A stretch of DNA of 64,000 nt from Liolophura sinensis. Lineage: Eukaryota > Mollusca > Polyplacophora > Chitonida > Chitonidae. The stretch spans positions 32,493,501-32,557,500 of the forward strand of contig NC_088303.1 of assembly GCF_032854445.1 (NCBI RefSeq), given 5' to 3'. A program made the translations under genes and the position numbers. Positions 60,365-64,000 of this stretch are shown here, in pieces (the stretch's first letter is position 1; each line of letters starts with the position of its first letter). The notes under the pieces are model-generated. The model saw only the letters and a program-made list of their open reading frames with translations. It was not told where the DNA came from and searched no databases.

Positions 60365-61090
60365 GGGTAGAGAAGTACTTCAGTCAACTCAATGTCCAAA
60401 GGCGTCTTTCAGTTATAGGGTGAAGAATTATGTTTAAAGGCGTCTTCCAGTTACAGGTGAAGAAGTACTTCAGTCAGTCGAAAAGCAAGTCTTCTATTCA
60501 GAGGGTAGAGAAGTACTTCAGTCAACTCGATGTCCAAACGAGTCTTTCAGTTATAGGGTGAAGAATTATGTTCAAAGGCGTCTTCCAGTTATAGGTGAAG
60601 AAGTACTTCGGTAAGTCGAAAGGCAAGTCTTCCATTCAGAGGGTAGAGAAGTACTTCAGTCAACTTGATGTTCAAACGCGTCTTTCAGTTATAGGGTGAA
60701 GAATTATGTTCAAAGGCGTCTTCCAGTTACAGGTGAAGAAGTACTTCAGTCAGTCGAAAGGCAAGTCTTCCATTCAGAGGGTAGAGAAGTACTTCAGTCA
60801 ACTCGATGTCCAAACGCGTCTTCCAGTTACAGGTGAAGAAGTACTTCAGTCAGTCGAAAAGCAAGTCTTCCATTCAGAGAGTAGAGAAGTACTTCAGTCA
60901 GTCAAAAGGCAAGTCTTCCAGTCAGAGAGTAGAGAAGTACTTCAGTCAACTCGACATCCAAACGCGTCTTTCAGTTATAGGGTGAAGAATTCTGTTCAAA
61001 GGTGTCTTCCAGTGACAGGTGAAGAAGTACTTCAGTCAGTCGAAAAGCAAGTCTTCCAGTCAGAGGGTAGAGAAGTACTTCAGTCAACTC
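60365..61090. repeat. 700-bp higher-order unit, copy 2
   Basis: Nearly identical to copy 1; homology breaks near 61090. An open frame at 60706-61116 repeats the one at 60006-60437 with exact 700-bp spacing. Because 700 is not a multiple of three and no gene context is visible, I do not call it coding. Confidence 0.88.
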
Positions 61091-61290
61091 GATGCCCAAA
61101 CGAGTCTCAGTTATAGGGTGAAGAAGTTCTTCAGTCAGTCGAAAGGCAAGTCTTCCAGTCAGAGGGTGAAGAACTACTGTGTCCGAAGCCGAATCTTCTA
61201 GACAGAGGGTGGAGAAGTACTTCAGGCAGTTTTATGTCCAAAGGTGTCTTCCAGTTATAGGGCGGGAAGTACTTCCCTAGACCAAAAGGA

Positions 61291-62867
61291 CATTCTTCCC
61301 CACCCTCCCCAAAGCCAACTCTAGCAGTCCTGGTTTGAAGATTTATCATGAAGGAGTATGAACAGAGCATCCAATACCTCTGCTCTGTGTCATTTAGTGA
61401 CTGCTGTAAATATGTCATATTCTGTGGAAAATGGTGTTTTATAGGTTGTTGTGGTCCTTGCTATTGTCGACTTGGAACGCAACTTTGTTATTGTAGAGTG
61501 GCATGTATGTCGGATGCTTGGATTCAGTCTCAGTTATGCTTAAAGCCTAATCCTTCAGTTCGAAATCGAAGAAGTACATGTACGTATACATTAGTCCACT
61601 CTATGCCTAAATCCTTGTTTAAGTCAGAAGTTGAACAGTACTGCATCCGACTCAAGACCAGTGTTCGAGGTTACAGAAGCAAGACTGTGTCTTGTTGCCA
61701 AAAGTAGGAACGTAATGAAGCCCACTTTATACCCATAGCCAGACTTTCAGCCATTAAATATTCGACCACTCTGTTAAAGCAACGGCAGCGTTCACCGAGC
61801 CGTGACCTCAAATCTTACATGTACATCGCTGACGAACCGACTTGTGAGACGACGTACACCTGCCCTTAGTTATGATGATTATGAACGTATAATTAATTTT
61901 TCTCGCAAAATTGTTGGCAATATAATGTAGACATAACGTCAATTAACCAGGGTACTGTGCCCTGGAGACGGGCAGCTTTGAGCAGCTGACTGGGCATGTG
62001 AGGTCTAATATGTTGTTCCGATGCCAGTCACGTGGCATTTATTGTGCTCTGATCCGTTGTATGACGTACCTTGGTGGTTGTTAACGATAGAAAAAGATGT
62101 CTTGATTACTCTTGATAAGTTTCTATATTGTACTTAGTAAATATAGAAAATTGCCCGCCGTGATGTTATAGAACGTAAAGAGATAATCTCTTCACACTAG
62201 ACTGTTAACAAAGAATAGTTTGCGGACTTGTTTGCTCAGTTTCTCCTTGAAGTAGATGACAACACGTGACTGAAACATCTTTCACTAGAAAATAAGGTTG
62301 CTCAAACGTTATAAAAGGTAGCATATTTTGTTTATCCTACGCGACTTCACCCAATAAGAAATGATGACTGCTGGAATCAGTACCATTTTACTGCTTCCCA
62401 TTTTCAAGAGAACGAATGTCATTTTGTGTATTTTAGGGTTTTCGCATGGTATCAAATATTGTCTGAACTTTGGACAGGTGTGAGTTTTAAAGGTTGTTTT
62501 TCTTCTGTTTCAGTTTTGTAAAAAGTAGTAAAATTATTCAAGCGCGATGCTGGAGCCAAGGTGCTTTCTCTGACGTCCGCGATAATTAGCTCAGCAAGAA
62601 AGCTGATCATACAATCCATCAACACTTCTCTTTGGATAAAATGGGAGGATTTGATACAATTCTTGGCCCATAAAAGTAATCGCATCTGTCTATCTCTATT
62701 ATTATTATTACACTATATTATATATTTAATGTTGCTTTAAGATATTTTGAATACTAGTCTTTTACTAAAAAGAGGTAATAACTGTCTTATACTACATTTA
62801 CAACTGGAGTTTCTATACTGACTGATATAGGGTGATTGTCACGCATGTGATAAGAAATGTGACGAAT
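61291..62867. other. Non-coding, nothing recognised
   Basis: A Cys-rich 119-codon open frame at 61348-61707 (plus) follows the minisatellite. It has no signal peptide or recognisable domain and is probably chance. Confidence 0.5.
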
Positions 62868-63005
62868 TTAACCATTTATTGTTATTTGATTGATGTTTAC
62901 GCCATACTCAAGAATATTTCCCTTATACTATGGTGATCTGCATTATGGTTTGAAAGAACCTTGCAGAGCCCAGAGGAAACCTACGACCATCCGCAGGCTG
63001 CTTTC
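62868..63005 (-). mobile_element. 5'-truncated SINE
   Basis: TTATTTGATTGATGTTTACG, CATACTCAAGAATATTTCCC, CTACGACCATCCGCAGGCTG. Minus strand, diverged. Confidence 0.8.
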
Positions 63006-63084
63006 ACAGACCCGACAAAACATCATCAATGATCATATACAGCCATATAAAATATAAAAGCCAATGTAATCCCACACTTTCGTC

Positions 63085-63320
63085 GTGACGGGGCACTTTA
63101 AAAATGGTACTTGCTTTTGCATGGCTTGGCACTCAGCAGTAGGAGGTAAGATCAAGGAAATATGACTGGTTGGCCAGTATAATGTGACTGGGTGGGGGTG
63201 TAATGCATGGTGCATTCAGCATGATACTTCAGTTACGGCAGCTTTTATGCGGACTCGCCCTGCCACTAAAGACACATATATGTACACACACCTAATGACT
63301 CTTAGTTCTTACGTGACTTT
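63085..63320 (+). mobile_element. Diverged copy of (ACTC)-tailed SINE family body
   Basis: CTTGGCACTCAGCAGTAGGA, GACTGGTTGGCCAGTATAAT, GTGACTGGGTGGGGGTG and CAGTTACGGCAGCTTTTATG follow the order of the 33528-33893 element body (CTTGGCGTTCAGCATGAAGG, GACTGGTTGACCCGTATCAG...). Head and tail are not clear. Confidence 0.5.
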
Positions 63321-63334
63321 AAATCGTTAAGTTT

Positions 63335-63378
63335 TTACTCCGGGCTCTGCCCTGTTTCCTCCCACCATATTGTTGGCG
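63335..63378 (+). mobile_element. Small internal SINE fragment
   Basis: TACTCCGGGCTCTGCCCTGT, TTCCTCCCACCATATTGTTG: about 40 bp of the SINE centre, plus strand. Confidence 0.55.
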
Positions 63379-63385
63379 AATCCAG

Positions 63386-63420
63386 GACAAAAGCCCCGGC
63401 GGACAAAAGCCCTTTCGTCC
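63386..63420 (+). repeat. Short GGACAAAAGCCC direct repeat
   Basis: GGACAAAAGCCCC at 63386 and GGACAAAAGCCC at 63401, separated by GGC. Possibly the end of a dispersed element; nothing further identified. Confidence 0.4.
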
Positions 63421-64000
63421 TAATTAGCCGACAAAACATATGCGACAGTAAAACAAACATGATGTTAAATATTTATTGATGGGAATTCATATAGTGTGAC
63501 TTTGTTTTCCATCTAAAAAATTGCCATCAAAGCGTATCCCTCTCAGTCACTCGGCTTTCCACTCATTAGCATTGTACTCGTACGTTTTTAAAACAATATC
63601 GCCAAAAATGACGATGTCTGATGATGTCTCAGATATTTCAACCAAATCATGTTACAGTTTAAAAGAGAAATAGTATTTTTGAACAGTCTTAAAAAAAATA
63701 AAAAGTGAATTATTTTTATAGGTTACCGTGTATTTTTTTCTATTTTTTCCATGTGCCCTACATTGATGTATATGATAAATAAAACGAATCAGTATTCTAT
63801 ATTAACTGCATAAGTTAAAATTTATATATATTATTCCTAGAAATGGGGAAAAATAAATGTTGGTGGCATGTTTTGAACAGCTACACCCTGAAAGATTGAA
63901 ACAGGCGCGTTTCATTTCTTTTGTTGTCTGACGTTGAAACCATCACTGCCACAGTTATTTGGAATCAACCATTTTCTTTAGAGGTGTTAGGCTATAGCAT
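63421..64000. other. Non-coding, nothing recognised
   Basis: A/T-rich end of the window. Confidence 0.5.

Larger units (their letters stand above)
59317..61290. repeat. Minisatellite with AAGTACTTCAGTCA-type units and a 700-bp higher-order repeat
   Basis: Units contain GAAGTACTTCAGTCA, CAAGTCTTCCATTCAGAG and GCGTCTTTCAGTTATAGGGT and vary from about 48 to 100 bp. Outer parts (59317-59660 and 61090-61290) are diverged. Between them is a 700-bp segment present twice. Confidence 0.93.

Noticed and set aside
61348-61707. Cys-rich 119-residue secreted peptide
   Set aside because: No signal peptide, no regular Cys framework and no splice or promoter context; it starts at the edge of the minisatellite.

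Overview
The window looks like genomic DNA from an invertebrate animal, most likely a lophotrochozoan (mollusc, brachiopod or similar). Evidence: one intron-containing rhodopsin-class GPCR gene with consensus splice sites, very long non-coding stretches, many copies of a tRNA-derived SINE with an (AAAT)n tail of a type described in bivalves and relatives, a second tRNA-derived SINE with an (ACTC)n tail, a Penelope-like element remnant, MITEs, microsatellites and two long minisatellites. I see no bacterial operon, CRISPR array or virus. The species cannot be named from the sequence alone.

Layout. 1-9 kb: non-coding, with a pyrimidine-rich tandem repeat (2.9 kb), a short double-hairpin element (4.1 kb), a 5'-truncated SINE with a perfect 12-bp target-site duplication (5.06-5.21 kb), a composite ATGT/ATGG microsatellite (6.7-7.3 kb) and two tRNA-like SINE heads (8.1 and 8.3 kb). 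9.2-20 kb: four degenerate copies of one 1-3 kb unit in the same orientation, interrupted by a SINE and a 214-bp MITE. 20.8-23.2 kb: an interrupted SINE and a 0.58-kb MITE with TTAA ends; the MITE lies in a repeat whose uninterrupted paralogue is at 14.2-14.7 kb. 23.3-24.7 kb: a 25-bp satellite with higher-order structure. 26.3-27.0 kb: the 3' end of a Penelope-like element on the minus strand, carrying a GIY-YIG endonuclease fragment followed by a hammerhead-ribozyme-like core. 29-34 kb: SINE remnants and one complete second-family SINE with a 12-bp target duplication.

34.8-38.8 kb, minus strand: the only convincing host gene, a two-exon peptide-type GPCR (487 residues predicted). Its 2.5-kb intron contains a SINE and a (TA)n tract and splits the codon of the conserved TM3 cysteine. 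42.8-55 kb: a second local duplication, with two copies of a 3.3-5.4 kb block and a third partial copy; SINEs landed in individual copies afterwards, leaving empty sites in the others. 55-59 kb: more SINEs, one with a 240-bp expanded TTTA/TTTG tail. 59.3-61.3 kb: a minisatellite containing a 700-bp unit duplicated almost without change. 61.3-64 kb: non-coding with SINE fragments.

The window is therefore one receptor gene in a repeat-rich intergenic landscape. The most informative signals are the receptor gene structure, the nested-insertion chronology of the SINEs, the TTAA MITE with its paralogous empty site, the hammerhead-like motif behind the Penelope fragment, and the higher-order structure of the two satellites. 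All similarity statements were made by eye; no alignment or database search was run.
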